Assembly (NCBI GenBank): GCA_963932245.1
Contig: OZ010749.1
Location: 38,140,004 to 38,204,003 of the forward strand
DNA: 64,000 nucleotides
DNA from: Tachinus rufipes
Lineage: Eukaryota > Arthropoda > Insecta > Coleoptera > Staphylinidae
Direction: 5' to 3'
Both the position numbers and the translations under genes were made by a program. Below, one piece after another: positions 36,328 through 47,111 of this stretch (positions are counted from its first letter, which is position 1; each line of letters starts with the position of its first letter). A model generated the notes under the pieces. That model made no database searches, had not been told where the DNA came from, and was given only the letters and a program-made list of their open reading frames with translations.

Positions 36328-37538
36328 GGGTGTCTAGGAAGTAAAGACGAATATTAAAGTGCTATAGAAATTCAAAATTTATTGAAAATGTAAAAATTTT
36401 TACAAACATATTCAGTAACATCTCCCATTTATGTATGAAAAATTATATTCTCCATATGACCACCCGCCTTGCCGCAATGAGCAATGCTCATTGAAGTTTT
36501 TGATGACGCGTTCACAAACATTTGGTGGGATGCTGCTAATAACCCTTTGAGTTTTTTCCTTCAACTGGTATATTGTTTGTGGTTTGTTCACGTACACTTT
36601 TAATTTCAATAATCCGCACAAAAAAAAAGTCACAAGGCGTAAGATTGCATAATCTGGCAGGGTATTTTTAGTTGCCACGCAAAGAGATAATTTTTTGAGG
36701 ATTTTTTTTATTTAGCGGAGCAATCGTTTTACGAAATGTGTGTCATGTTGCACCATCTTGTTGAAACCAAAAGTTGTCATTTTCATACACAACTGGGAAA
36801 AACCATAAAGCATGTTTTTGTAACGGTCGCAGTTCACAGTGACGGCAGCTTTTTTATATTTTTTAAAATGTACGGGCCGATCACTCCTTCTGCCCAGAAC
36901 CCACACCACACAGTCGTGCGTTGTGGATGCATTTCATTTTCCGCAGTCACTTGCGGATTGTCGGTACCCCAAATTCTGCAGTTCTGTTCATTGACGAATC
37001 CACTGAGGTGGAAGTGCGCCTCATATGTGAAAATTATTCTCTTTGTGAAATTATTGTTCTCCGTTTGTCGAGCCAAGACCCATTGAGCAAATCGATGTCT
37101 CTTTCCATGATCTGCAGGCTTCAACTCTTGTGTAAGTTGAATCTTGTACACATGCTATTTCAGATCTTTTGAAAGGATTACATGCAGTGAACTTGATGAT
37201 AAATTCAGTTGTTGAGCTTGTCGGCGAACCGATTTTCTGAGGCTTTCGGTCGAATATCACTCACGACAGCAATGTTTTCTGTTGTGTTTGAACAGAACTC
37301 GGTCGTCCTGTTTTCTTAACATTTGAAGCAAAACCCGTGGTTTCAAACTTTTGGATTAACTTACGAACTTTGGATTCGATTGGAGCAATGTTATGTCCGA
37401 GTATCTCACGCAATTTACAAACGGTTACCATGGGACTTTTACTGTTTTTGTAATAACTTCTTATCACTTGGGTATGTTGCTCAGTTGACATCTGCTCTAT
37501 GACAAAAAAACAAATTTGTCCCTACTTCCTGGACACCT
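36328..37538 (-). mobile_element. Mariner-type transposon inside a LINE
   Basis: The ends are imperfect inverted repeats: GGTGTCTAGGAAGTAAAGAC (from 36329) against the complement of GTCCCTACTTCCTGGACACC (37519-37538). LINE sequence continues on both sides. It encodes a transposase on the minus strand. Confidence 0.85.
36412..37491 (-). pseudogene. Mariner-type transposase, catalytically altered
   Basis: Starts at ATG 37491 (MSTEQHTQVIRSYYKNSK), with helix-turn-helix sequence for about 75 residues to GRPSSVQTQQ. A stop and frame change follow, then KIQLTQELKPADHGKRHRFA and FTYEAHFHLSGFVNEQNCRI (37130-36980). The first catalytic Asp of the family's F-S-D-E-A-H-F motif is Tyr here. GPYILKN follows, with the second Asp region degraded, and the C-terminus is LKLKVYVNKPQTIYQLKEKT (36600-36540). 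It is dead by mutation of the active site as well as by frameshifts. Same family as 731-1752. Confidence 0.8.
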
Positions 37539-37740
37539 TATATTTGTAAAAAACTTTTTTAAAATCAAAACCCGAGATATCATTAGTAAAGAATAAACTA
37601 ATGTTATTTAGGGGTTACAATCTTACATAATCTTTTTTCGAAGAATAATGTTGTTGAAATAGCTGTGAAAATATCTAGAAAACTAGGATTTCTTAATAGA
37701 TGTTAACAGTTTTTGACTTCTGTTCAACTTTTGCATATAC

Positions 37741-37920
37741 GTGGTGTTAAAAAGATTGTAAAATATTTCTAAAGGTAAAAGTATGAACTAAAATGAGCAA
37801 AAAAGTCTTAATAAACATGGGTCCGCAAAGTAACGGTTTTGGAGATATGGAATGTTATTTTTATTATCTTTTTTTAATTTTTTTAAAAACTTGCAGTTTT
37901 TTATTATAATGTATTAAAAA
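37741..37920 (+). mobile_element. Terminal fragment of the 22362-type transposon
   Basis: AAAGTCTTAATAAACATGGG and ACGGTTTTGGAGATATGGAA match the left subterminal region of the element at 22362-23578 in the same orientation and order. Only about 180 bp remain, and they sit between two consecutive parts of a LINE. Confidence 0.7.
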
Positions 37921-38240
37921 ACACATCAGTAATTGTTTCGAACAGACTAAAAAGGATTATAAGTTAGCTTGTAATTATTATCAATCTAATACAATCTGAA
38001 AAAGATAGAATTTATAGAAACAGCTGATCGAATTTCTCAGCTTTCCATAAACAATAAATATTCACTGACAGTTCAGGGATGTAGGACTAAAACTTTTAAG
38101 AGAGATTTTTTAACCGTACTATTGACATATAGAATAAACTTTCAAATTTAGTATTTCCTGAGACTTATAAGCCACAAATATTTAAGGTCAATGTTTAAAA
38201 ACTACTTAAATCTAGTCTTCCATGTGATTTATATTGAATT

Positions 38241-39090
38241 TATAATAAATAATGACTGAAATTGTTAAATGATCAATGATTGTATTCATTATATTTATTA
38301 ATCTAGTATCAATCCGAGATTTAATGTCATAAGAAACTTATACAAGTAGCATTTACTTACGATTACTAAGTGTTTTAGATCTGTATGATTAAACACAATA
38401 ATTCTATCATCGATATACAAAATAGTATAAGAAGCAGCCACTTTATAAAACAAACAAAATTAGCTTTAAGGTATTCTTCTTTCAGTTGTATATTTGTTGC
38501 TAATTGAAGCATAAGATGGAAAATATATTTATATTGTTTGAATTGGATTGTAATCCTTAAGTTGCAATAGAAAAATGTAATCTCTATACAAAATAAAGTT
38601 AATAACAAACATTGATCGATAAGTTTTTTGTTTTTGAACAATGTTATCTAACTGTAATGCAAATTGAATACTAATTTATTTAAGTTTTGATGCGAAATGT
38701 GTTATTTACATATATTATTGCGGTGATTTAATGCAAGAATATAGCCAGTACTAAACTTATTTCATTACAGCTTACTTACGTATAATTATAAAATTGTAAA
38801 ACATATTTGATTATATAAACATTTTTTTTATTGCGTGTTAAATTTCTATTTCCTAGATACTTTTTAAGTGATTTGGTTTGGTTTTTAAACGCGGTCGATA
38901 AAAATGTGTTTTATAAAACTTGGCTTTTAATGCATTATTATAATGGCAATATTTTCTAGTATTAAAAAATCTATTGTAATAACTTTAATTTGTTATTGAA
39001 ATGTATAATGTTAATTTAGTAAAAAATAATATAAAAATTTATTATATTGAATCAAATAATATTAATCTAATGTTATTTTTAATTTTTCAG
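38241..39090 (+). other. 3' end of the FAM149B1-like intron
   Basis: AT-rich, with no transposon recognised. Ends in the acceptor TTTTTAATTTTTCAG at 39090. Confidence 0.6.
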
Positions 39091-39619
39091 TTTAACCGGA
39101 CAATCCTCGTCAGCCAAATCTCATAAAATCTTCACGTCTCTGAATGAAGAAAAACTTAAACCAGCCTGTGATAAAACTACCTCTGCTGCCCAGAGACCAC
39201 AAACTCGTACTGTGATAGACAAATTACTAGAAGAATTATATCCGCACAGCTCCTCAACAACGTACAGTAACAAAAGTTTAGCATTGAATACCACGTTAAA
39301 TCCAAGAACATTGGATATAGAATTCGACAGTTTTTTGCAGATAACACCAGTAACATTGCCTAAAAATCCTTCATGGTTAGATGATTTTAAAACTCCATCG
39401 GCAAGAAAAAAATCGGATTTTATTGTACTGCCACCGATTGATGTTGATTTAAGACGAGAGCCTTCCGCAGCTTCGCATCGCACCAATTCCAGATTGAGTT
39501 CGGGACTTAAGATAACTCAAGTGCCTGAACATACAGAACTAGTTGGTGAATTTTATGGTCAAAATTATAGTAAAGCTAATAGAAAGAAAAGTCGATTTGT
39601 TAGATTGCATAGGGATTGA
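39091..39619 (+). CDS. FAM149B1-like protein, C-terminal exon
   Basis: The acceptor TTTTTCAG at 39083-39090 joins in phase 2 to the donor at 18508, giving a Ser codon at the junction, and the frame stays open for 175 codons to TGA at 39617. Direct joining gives about 302 residues. The exon encodes a Ser/Thr-rich region (LTGQSSSAKSHK), VIDKLLEELYP, NPSWLDDFKTPSARKK, then DFIVLPPIDVDLRREPSAAS and a basic end (RKKSRFVRLHRD). A LLPPI segment near the C-terminus is also found in vertebrate FAM149B1. The vertebrate protein is about 580 residues, so either the central region is lost here or further small exons lie in the intron and were missed. No signal peptide or membrane segment was seen. Confidence 0.7.
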
Positions 39620-39675
39620 AAAATTCTCATAATACTCTGTAAAATTATTGCCTGTACATTTTTGTTGATTTTTTG

Positions 39676-39681
39676 AATAAA
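39676..39681 (+). terminator. Polyadenylation signal AATAAA
   Basis: The first canonical AATAAA after the FAM149B1-like stop codon, 57 bases downstream, followed by a T-rich stretch. Inferred from position only. Confidence 0.6.
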
Positions 39682-39959
39682 ATTTATGCATACTTTAATT
39701 TTGTTAGATTAAAATCTTAAAGCCATCACAATCATAAAAATTTACAGGTTGGTTTAGATTGTTTTTTTAAAACTTAAACTGTGTGTGCAACTCATGAAAT
39801 GAAACAAAAACAAATCGTATCTTTAAATGGTTCCTAACTAAGATGTTGCATGGTAAAGTTTTAATACTGAAAGTCTAACTAACAGAATTTATAGTATTAT
39901 TTTATTATCATCACTAGAGTTAGCAAATTAATTATTAATTAAATAAAAAAACTATTTTA

Positions 39960-40870
39960 GCAAATAGTCTAATTGAAATCCGCCAACATCAATACATTTT
40001 CTGCAACGCCGAATCAACGCATCAATTGCGCTGGATGTTTTTATTTGATTTTGTTTTATCTCATTGCATGCCTTGCATCAACTGGCATCTTATATACTTT
40101 ATCTTTTAGAGTTTTCAAACATAAAAATCAAATAGATTAAGATCTGGCAATCTTGGAGGCACGGCCAATTTAACGGTGTATTTAACCATTCTCAAACTAT
40201 TAATCCAAAATGTGCCAGAGCACCATGGAGTTGATACCAGTTTCTATATTTACAGTAAAGATATTCATCTTTCTTCATCTTTCTGCTAGTAACTCTTTCA
40301 AGTTAATTGTACGAAATTCATAAAGTTTTAATCTTAGAGGCAATAAGAAAGAGCCACAAATAGTATTATGTAATACACCAATTCAAACAAAATTTATTTT
40401 GATAAGAACGTGGTCATGTTTTGTGCGGATTATCATGTTACCAAACATGAAGATTGTGTTAATTAACAGTTTAGGCTCTTGTGAATGTAGCTTTGTTTGT
40501 TCACAGAATTTCATGCACAAATTCTGGATTAGCTTCAGATTTATTTAAAAACCACTCATAAAAAACTATTTTTTTTCGGATGATTAGAATGCAATACATT
40601 CAACATTTAGTTTCTGTTTGGCTCAGTATTCTAATTCAAAAGTAATTTACAAAAACGTCGGTGCACACCAATGGATACTTGGGCACTTGAGAGCCTCCTA
40701 TTTGAAAATCGCCTTTTATACTCACGCACAGAATCTGCAGCTTTGCCGTTGCAAAATACATAAATAAAATGAATGTTTGCATATTTTTCATTAATGAACT
40801 ATCTTGGCATGGTACAATACACGTGTCCAACCATCTAACAAATTTAACTGACTACACAAATGTGTATTAT
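39960..40870 (-). mobile_element. Tc1/mariner-superfamily transposase remnant
   Basis: Minus-strand pieces: WYQLHGALAHFGLI (40245-40200, matching W-F-Q-Q-D-G-A-P-x-H-F; the second catalytic Asp is His here) and NWPCLQDCQILIYLIFMF (40180-40120, matching W-P-P-R-S-P-D-L-x-x-x-D-F-F). AIDALIRRCRKCIDVGGFQL (40035-39975) is the usual C-terminal C-I-x-x-G-G block. Upstream parts to about 40870 are unreadable. It is an old, single-strand relic with no clear ends. Confidence 0.65.
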
Positions 40871-41430
40871 TGATACAGCTTTCATTAACAGTTAAACAAA
40901 AAAAAAACATTTTTGTTAGAAAGCATTTAAATATATGTTTATAGAAATTTTTTTATGCTATTTGAAGAGTTGATTATACCGTGTTTCTCAAAAACAATCC
41001 AAACTACCGTATATAAATTAATTAAAAAAAAGAAAAAAATGCGTTTTTTTGACTACAATTTTGCATAAAATCTGTGCTTTTATTTTTGTTTTTGTTTATT
41101 AGTATGTGTCAAACTTTTATAAACTTTGACTTTTCTAATTGAAATGATTAATTAAAGTTGCAGTGCATTTTAAGTGTATTTTTGCGTATTTGTCATCAGA
41201 ATCATGCCAAATATTTAGATCAGTGTTTACAAGATTAATTTTATTGCCGTCGCGAGGATATGAAATTTTTTGCACCTTTTTAGAATCAAATAAGAACAGA
41301 TTAGATTTTAAAATACTTTGATGAAACGCTTTCTAGCAGCACGGGGAAACGTTTTTGGCAATTAGAATATACGCAGAGCATTATGAACATTTTTTCGGAC
41401 ATCAATTTGGACCAACAAACCAACTTTTAC

Positions 41431-42464
41431 TCATTGGTAATGGAAACATTTGATAAAATAATACTGTATCGTTTCTACTAAAGGTATTTCCAGTAGGAAT
41501 ATAACTTGATTTTTGGTTATATATCTTTTAATAATAATTATTGAATAATAATTTATAATATTGTCGTCTTCCAGAGAATATGACAGTTTGTACCGATTTG
41601 TTTGTGAATTTATTTTAATAAACTCATTCCTTATCTCATCATGAGTATTAATTGATGGGTTTAAAATATTAACTTTAGCAAAGGCAATAGCTTTTTTTAT
41701 GTTGTTCAACTTTTGTAAGATTATTTCAATTTCTGTTAATAATTGATTGAAAATAGAGTTCAATAGTATAAACGTATAACTTCCTTCTGATTTAAAAGTA
41801 TATTATCTCATTGCAGAGTCAATTTGTAAAATTCTGCGTTCCAAAAGTTTTTGGTTGTGTTGAAATTTTGTCATTGAGTCAATAATTATTAAATGAATTA
41901 ATAATTTATTCAAAATCAGTCAATCACAGCGGCCAAGGGTCAAGCATAGACAATTGTTTCGGTTCTACAAACCTCGTCAGTATGCCTTGTACGACCACGG
42001 CATCGCATGATAGCGAAGACAATTTTGAATAAATATTTCTGTTCTTATGAACACAATTGATATTATAAATAATCAAACGAAAGACTGGTTTGCCATCTAG
42101 TTGCAATTTTTAATACTAAAATGCCCGTTTGATTATTTTCAATAATTATTGATAAAGCATTTTCAGTTAGACTGAGCTGGTGTTTAATAATAGATTTGAT
42201 GTTTTTTTGTTTATTATCTAATTTTGAAGTTGCTGTATTACAGTTTCCAGCATCTGATAGATCTAACTTACCAGTAATGGATTTCCATATTGTTTCTAAT
42301 TTGTTGACCAAACCACGTTTTGATCTTGTTTTATTTGGTGGTATCAATTGTAAAAATTTAAGTTGAGTTTGTTTTGCTTTATAGTCTAAAAGATATCTAT
42401 AATTAAACATTTCATTAGCATAACTAATTCTATGTGTTGTATTATAAAAAAATATGTTTAACAA
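41431..42464 (-). pseudogene. Env-like fusion protein remnant of the errantivirus-like element
   Basis: Two overlapping minus-strand open stretches (42464-42063 and 41763-41431). The first holds a basic R-S-K-R site followed by a Gly-Leu start, then a predicted helical segment, the layout of the furin-type cleavage site of insect errantivirus F-like envelope proteins. The second is a helical segment with no further landmark. Stops separate them and no complete membrane anchor is readable. The position after integrase agrees with env. It cannot encode a whole protein. Confidence 0.55.
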
Positions 42465-42499
42465 TAATCCATGATGTTTTGGGCACTTCTCAATATTAA

Positions 42500-42958
42500 A
42501 GGTAGTAATCCTGGATTGTCTGTTATATGGTTAAACTCGATGCTTGTGCATTTTGCATAGCTGGTGGTTGCGGCAATGATGGTAAAGTACCTGCAATAAT
42601 AGGTTGTCTTAAATTCTTTAAATGTACTGTTCTTCTACTATTTTTATTAACTGTTCTTTTTTTTTGGATTATTGCTTTATTACTAAGCAATAATTTTCTT
42701 AAGTTCAAAGAACTATTAAATTTCTTAAATGTTTTATTTCTCTTAAATTTATGTTGTTTATTTGTTGATTTCTTTTATTTGCAATTTATTCTTTATTTTG
42801 TAATAGTTGTTCATTTATTTTATTGTACGATAATGACAATTTTTCTGTATGGTTTTGTAAGTAGTTATTATACATTTGTTTATCATAAAACAAGTCATAT
42901 GGGTTTTTTAATTTGGTATGTCCTAATGGAAGTTTTAAAAGTGTTAAGTTTGTACTAG
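42500..42958 (-). pseudogene. Probable integrase C-terminal remnant of the errantivirus-like element
   Basis: Minus-strand sequence between the integrase zinc-binding part and env is Lys/Asn-rich and broken, with no readable D,D-35-E core. The assignment is by position only. Confidence 0.3.
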
Positions 42959-43085
42959 AGTGTATTAAATTATTGTAACCAATAATTTGCCTGTTGTCGA
43001 GTTAAATCTTTCAATGATTCCATTTGAGTCTGAGTGGTTGACTGTTTTATTGCTTGACCTAGTTTAGTGATAGCATCTATAATTG

Positions 43086-43379
43086 TCAAAAAAAATTTGT
43101 TTTCCAAAGTATATAATCAATATGCAGTTTTTCAAATGGTCTATAAAGATTATCTGTTAACATCTCTACTCGTGAAGGGTTTTTTTCAAACTTGCTTCTT
43201 TTACAGGTTTTGCAGTTTGCTATGAAGTTTGCAACATGTTTTTGCATTATAAAGGAAAATAGTATTTTTTGTAACTGTTTAACTGTTTCTGCAATTTCTT
43301 GGTAGTTAGTTTTACTCTGGTGTTGGTTTTTAATTGCTTCAGTTATTAGATCAGCTTCAAAAAAAAGAATCAACAACAT
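43086..43379 (-). pseudogene. Integrase zinc-binding (HHCC) region of the errantivirus-like element
   Basis: A 97-residue open stretch contains a His pair region and FIANCKTCKRSKFEK, the C-x-x-C half of the HHCC finger, followed by PFEKLHIDYI, the start of the integrase core with the first catalytic Asp in H-I-D-Y. The core ends right after it. Confidence 0.8.
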
Positions 43380-43380
43380 T

Positions 43381-44243
43381 ACGCTATATATAAATAAAAA
43401 ACAATTAAGTGAAGTTTCACATAATAACTATCTTGGAATTACAATTACAAATAATCTAAAACGGGATAAACACGTACAGAACCTTATGAAAAAAAAAACA
43501 CAATAGCTATAGGAGCCCTACACAAACTTACCAACTTAACTACACAAAAAACAAGAAACATTATTTATAATGCAATTTTTAGCTCGCAAACCAACTACAT
43601 GATGACCATATGGTCACAAACCAATATAAGAAACATAGAAAAATTACAACGACAACAAAATAAGGCAATTAAAACACTATATCAAATGGACAAATTAACA
43701 CCTACGATCGAAGTTCATGAATAAACAAACCAACTAACAATAAAAAACAAAATTTTACAACAATGTATTATTTTAATTAAAAAAATACAACTTGGGCTAA
43801 CTAAAACAGAACTAAAATTAACAACTAGAAAAGAAATTCATACACATAACACACGAAAAAAAGGACACCTTAACATGGAAGTTAACCGAACAACTTCAAA
43901 AAATCAAAGTTTAACTGTCAAAGGCATTAAAGAATTTAACAATATACCGGAAGAAATCAAAAGTATATGCACAATAAACAATTTTAAAATTAAATTAAAA
44001 CAATATTTAATGAAAAAACAAATATAAAAATTAAAATATAAAACTAATGCACATCACAACATTACAGGATAATTAAATAAATTTCCAATACCAGGCCCCG
44101 GGAATCCTCACGGATAGATGGCGGTACTGCTGGAATATTACAAAATATTTTTTTTTTCTTTAATAAAATAAAATGAATGTATAAATGTATGTATATTATG
44201 TATAAATAAATGTATTAAATTTGAAAAAAAAAAAAAAAAAAAA
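43381..44243 (+). mobile_element. 5'-truncated A-rich LINE with poly(A) tail
   Basis: Translated + strand pieces are the post-RT region: NNYLGITITNNLKRDKHVQN (43420-43480), IGALHKLTNLTTQKTRNIIY (43508-43570) and RNIEKLQRQQNKAIKTLYQM (43630-43690). This is the same family as the LINE at 44903-50090, whose counterpart reads Y-L-G-I-I-L-T-K-K-L-T-W-D. The copy ends in about 20 A's at 44224-44243. It lies between integrase and upstream pol fragments of the errantivirus-like element. Confidence 0.8.
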
Positions 44244-44330
44244 TGTAATAATTCTTGTTGTTCTATACAGTATATTATTTTGTGTCTTTATTTATTTAAA
44301 TGTGATATCTAGTTGTTTTTCCAAATATTT

Positions 44331-44579
44331 TTATTTTGCTGTTGTGTATACTTTGTATATAAAATACTGATTGGGCTTAGAATCTATAATATATCTTGGT
44401 ATTTTGATAATAATTGATTTATTGTTTTGACTTATGGAATGTATAGTTTGATCTTTTAATGATCTATCATTTAACAAGTTTGTAAGTTCTTCTTTATTGC
44501 AATTATTGAATAACGATTCAGTTTCATGAATATTAAGTTGTATTCTAAATAAAGCGTAAGTTGTAATCGTATTCTTCAA
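44331..44579 (-). pseudogene. Linker region of errantivirus-like pol (between RNase H and integrase)
   Basis: An 82-residue minus-strand stretch with no motif that I can name. Assigned by its place between the RNase H and integrase pieces. Confidence 0.4.
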
Positions 44580-44639
44580 GTTTTATCTTTCATCTTTGTA
44601 GTTTGGAATTAGGTTCTTTGAGTTTTGATAACCACACGA

Positions 44640-44922
44640 TGGGCGATGATCTTTTGTTCATAGATGTAAGTCCTGAAGTACTTTACAGACCAGACGACTG
44701 TCAAATCTTTTTCAATCGTACTGTACCTTTGTTCTGGCTCATTAGAGTTCTTGATGCGTAGCAAATAGGTCTGTCGGATCCAATGGAGCTTTGAGATAAT
44801 ATTGCCCCTAGAGCTACATTCAAAGCATCTGCTGTTACAATAAAAGTTTTTGGAAAATCAGGGTATTGTAATAAAGATGAACTACATTTTAACATCTGTG
44901 CAGAGATCACGTGAAAATACAT
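44640..44922 (-). pseudogene. RNase H-like part of errantivirus-like pol
   Basis: It contains YPDFPKTFIVTADALNVALG followed by AILSQ and ICYASRTLMSQN, the start of the Gypsy-type RNase H domain (F-x-V-x-x-D-A-S-x-x-x-x-G-A-x-L-S-Q), with Asp present. The protein is cut where the A-rich LINE begins. Confidence 0.85.
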
Positions 44923-45265
44923 TAAACAAATAATATCGAAAAAGAAAAGAAAAAATAGAAAATAGTGATAGTGAATAAATAAAATATATAGAATTTAGTG
45001 GACATTATAATTAAAAGTGTAAAAGCAAAAGAAAAGTGAAAAAGAGATTAAAACAAAGTGTAATCAAACATAACCCCCAAAGAGAGCAAAGAAACAAAAC
45101 AAACTAATAATAATATATTTAAAATAATTTAAAGCAAATATTAAAGTTTTCTAAAATAAAACCTCGGTGGCGCACAGGAAAGAGCCGCAGCAAATAGAGT
45201 GTGTAATAAGTAAATAAAACAACTACTATGTTTTTACCACTAATTTATTGTTGTAAAATTATATA

Positions 45266-46031
45266 CAGGGTGTCCGGAAAATACGTGTACAACGTTTGAC
45301 GACAGACTCCTGACGTCAAAATAGGTCGATCTAAGCCGACTTAGTTATATCCAAAATTGTCTCGTTTCCTGGACTTTTTGTATGTGGTAAGGATGTAACA
45401 ACTGTTCTCTTAAAACCTCATTGACAATCGTTTTAGGAACATTTAACTCACGTTCTAAGAGACGGGTACTGGTACTTGGTTCTTCTTCAACTCCTTCCAG
45501 AATCATCTCTTCTGTTTCCACAGTTCGAGTTGTTCGCATACGACCCCTGCCTTCAAACTTTTTCTCAAAACTGCCCGTTTCCCGAAGATGACGCTCAATA
45601 TTGGCAAATGTTTGGTGGTTTGGTATTCGACGGTTAGGAAACCTCTCCATGTAAACCCTAACACTCTGACGCCCATTTCCTTGACAAAACCCGTATACCA
45701 GGAGCATGTCAACTTTCTGAGAGTTTGTATAATTTTCCATTTGTAATGGTAAAATGAACTTGTAATTCAAGAATGTTGATCGTATACTTGAGTAAATTTC
45801 ATAGACTGGTGACAATTTGTCGATAATTGTCAAATTATTAAACGCTATAGCAACAAGGTCACTTAAAAAATTATTGTTACAGGTAATTTCTTTTTAATAT
45901 TTACAAATTTTTGACGCCCTCTACCGGCTAAACGAGACAATTTTGGATATAACTAAGTCGGCTTAGATCGACCTATTTTGACGTCAGGAGTCTGTCGTCA
46001 AACGTTGTACACGTATTTTCCGGACACCCTG
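45266..46031 (-). mobile_element. 766-bp internally deleted copy of the 1558-bp TIR element
   Basis: It starts CAGGGTGTCCGGAAAATACG after TA (45264-45265) and ends in the full 121-bp right repeat (45911-46031) before TA (46032-46033). It carries the 5' part of the transposase on the minus strand up to CATACAAAAAGTCCAGG, then jumps directly into the opposite terminal repeat at AAACGAGAC. That removes the catalytic domain and about 22 bp of one TIR, 792 bp in all relative to 25560-27117. A 2-bp overlap (AA) lies at the joint. It is non-autonomous but both outer ends are intact. Confidence 0.92.
45345..45818 (-). pseudogene. Truncated DUF4817-type transposase (DNA-binding half only)
   Basis: The minus-strand frame keeps the helix-turn-helix half (from about 45741 or upstream; same residues as 25851 on, with few substitutions such as ERVEEEP to EGVEEEP) and ends a few codons after the deletion joint. 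With no catalytic residues it could at most bind ends. The expected start Met is retained in QMENYTNSQ. Confidence 0.85.
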
Positions 46032-46469
46032 TATAAGGCATATACAATTTTACAAAATACATTTCACGACTTAAGTTTCAACGTTTTACGGTCATTATCA
46101 AGTGAGAAACAAATGAATGAAACAATACATATATGTAGAGCAATTGGTGAATTGGCAGGAGAATACAAGGAATTTTTCAGAATATTAAAAAGTGGTGGAT
46201 TATACTGAATTAGATCGGTATGCTCGTGTCATACTTAGACACGGGTTTCGAAGCTCGGAAAAGTAAAACTTTTTTTTTTAATCTTTAATTATAATTTAAA
46301 TTAAATAATAAATTATTATCTAATAAAATATTTAAAAAAAATAAAAAAAATTTATAAAAACTTAAAAAAGAAAATAATACAAAATAAATAAAAACCAAAA
46401 CAACTAAAGAATAACGAAGACGATGGAATAAAAACAAGCCTGGAAGAACTAAAAAAAGCAGTTGACATT

Positions 46470-47069
46470 ATGTCAGCAAAGTTTGAGGAAGGAAGAAATG
46501 AAAATGAGGAAATGAAAAAAACTCTTAAAGATATAAAAAAGGAAAATATTGAAATGAAAAAACAAATAAAGGATCTAGAAGAAAAAGTAAACGAATATGA
46601 ACAAGATAAAATAAAAAATAATATTGTGATAGCAGGGATTCCGAAACAACATCAAAAAGAAAACATAAAAGAAACAGTGGCAAAACTATTCACAAATATA
46701 AATATTGAAATACCAGCAAATAATATCATAGAAGCCTATAAAATAAACAATAAAAATCCGGATGCACCAATACTGGTTAAATTCAAATCAGAAGATGAAA
46801 AAAAGAAAATAATGGAAAAGAAATCAGAAAAAGGGTCAATCAAAGCCGATGAATGTGGATTAAAAGGAAAAAAAGAAATATACATCACGGAACAGCTTAC
46901 ATACGAAAACAACAGTATATTTTATGAAGCAAGAAAATTGAAAAAGCACGGATACAAATGGGTTTGGTGTAAAGAAGGAAGAATACTTGCAAGGAAAACA
47001 GAAGAAGACAAGCCAATAGTTATCCATGGTATTGAACATGCCAAGGAACTATTAAACAAGGAACAATAA
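46470..47069 (+). CDS. LINE ORF1 protein (coiled coil plus FP-like C-terminal domain)
   Basis: Nucleic-acid-binding accessory protein of the A-rich LINE; 199 residues and uninterrupted. Residues 1-50 are a Lys/Glu-rich coiled coil (KKENIEMKKQIKDLEEKVNE). The middle (about 50-120) reads like the conserved KNNIVIAGIP...ILVKF module of insect LINE ORF1 proteins, and the end (about 130-195: IYITEQLTYEN, KKHGYKWVWCKEGRILARK) resembles the domain shared with the baculovirus FP protein. The frame stays open upstream to about 46410 without an ATG (LEELKKAVDIM), so the original start may lie further 5' and be lost. ORF2 follows 43 bp after the stop. Confidence 0.8.
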   Translation: MSAKFEEGRNENEEMKKTLKDIKKENIEMKKQIKDLEEKVNEYEQDKIKNNIVIAGIPKQHQKENIKETVAKLFTNINIEIPANNIIEAYKINNKNPDAPILVKFKSEDEKKKIMEKKSEKGSIKADECGLKGKKEIYITEQLTYENNSIFYEARKLKKHGYKWVWCKEGRILARKTEEDKPIVIHGIEHAKELLNKEQ

Positions 47070-47111
47070 AACAGAAAACAAAAATATATATAAATAATAA
47101 CTATAACCAAA

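Larger units (their letters stand above)
35680..38240 (+). mobile_element. Jockey/CR1-like LINE fragment, split by two DNA transposons
   Basis: RT pieces before the first insertion: VQHILKKGNKSNYLNYRLVA (35760-35820), FINSFLDNRKIIVKIDGFNS (36006-36065), AGVFQGSALYFLF (the P-Q-G-S motif, 36083-36121) and SFADNNTLHIS (36162-36192, YADD box altered). After the insertion at 36328-37538 the protein resumes with KISRKLGFLNR and FLTSVQLLHIR (37663-37740). After a second insertion it resumes at about 37930 and ends with the W-N-x-L-P-like block NKLSNLVFPETYKPQIFKVN (38132-38190). Each remnant is in the expected order. Confidence 0.8.

Noticed and set aside
45978..46208. 76-codon plus-strand frame
   Set aside because: Its first part is the terminal repeat of the 766-bp transposon; the rest is LINE leader without a match.
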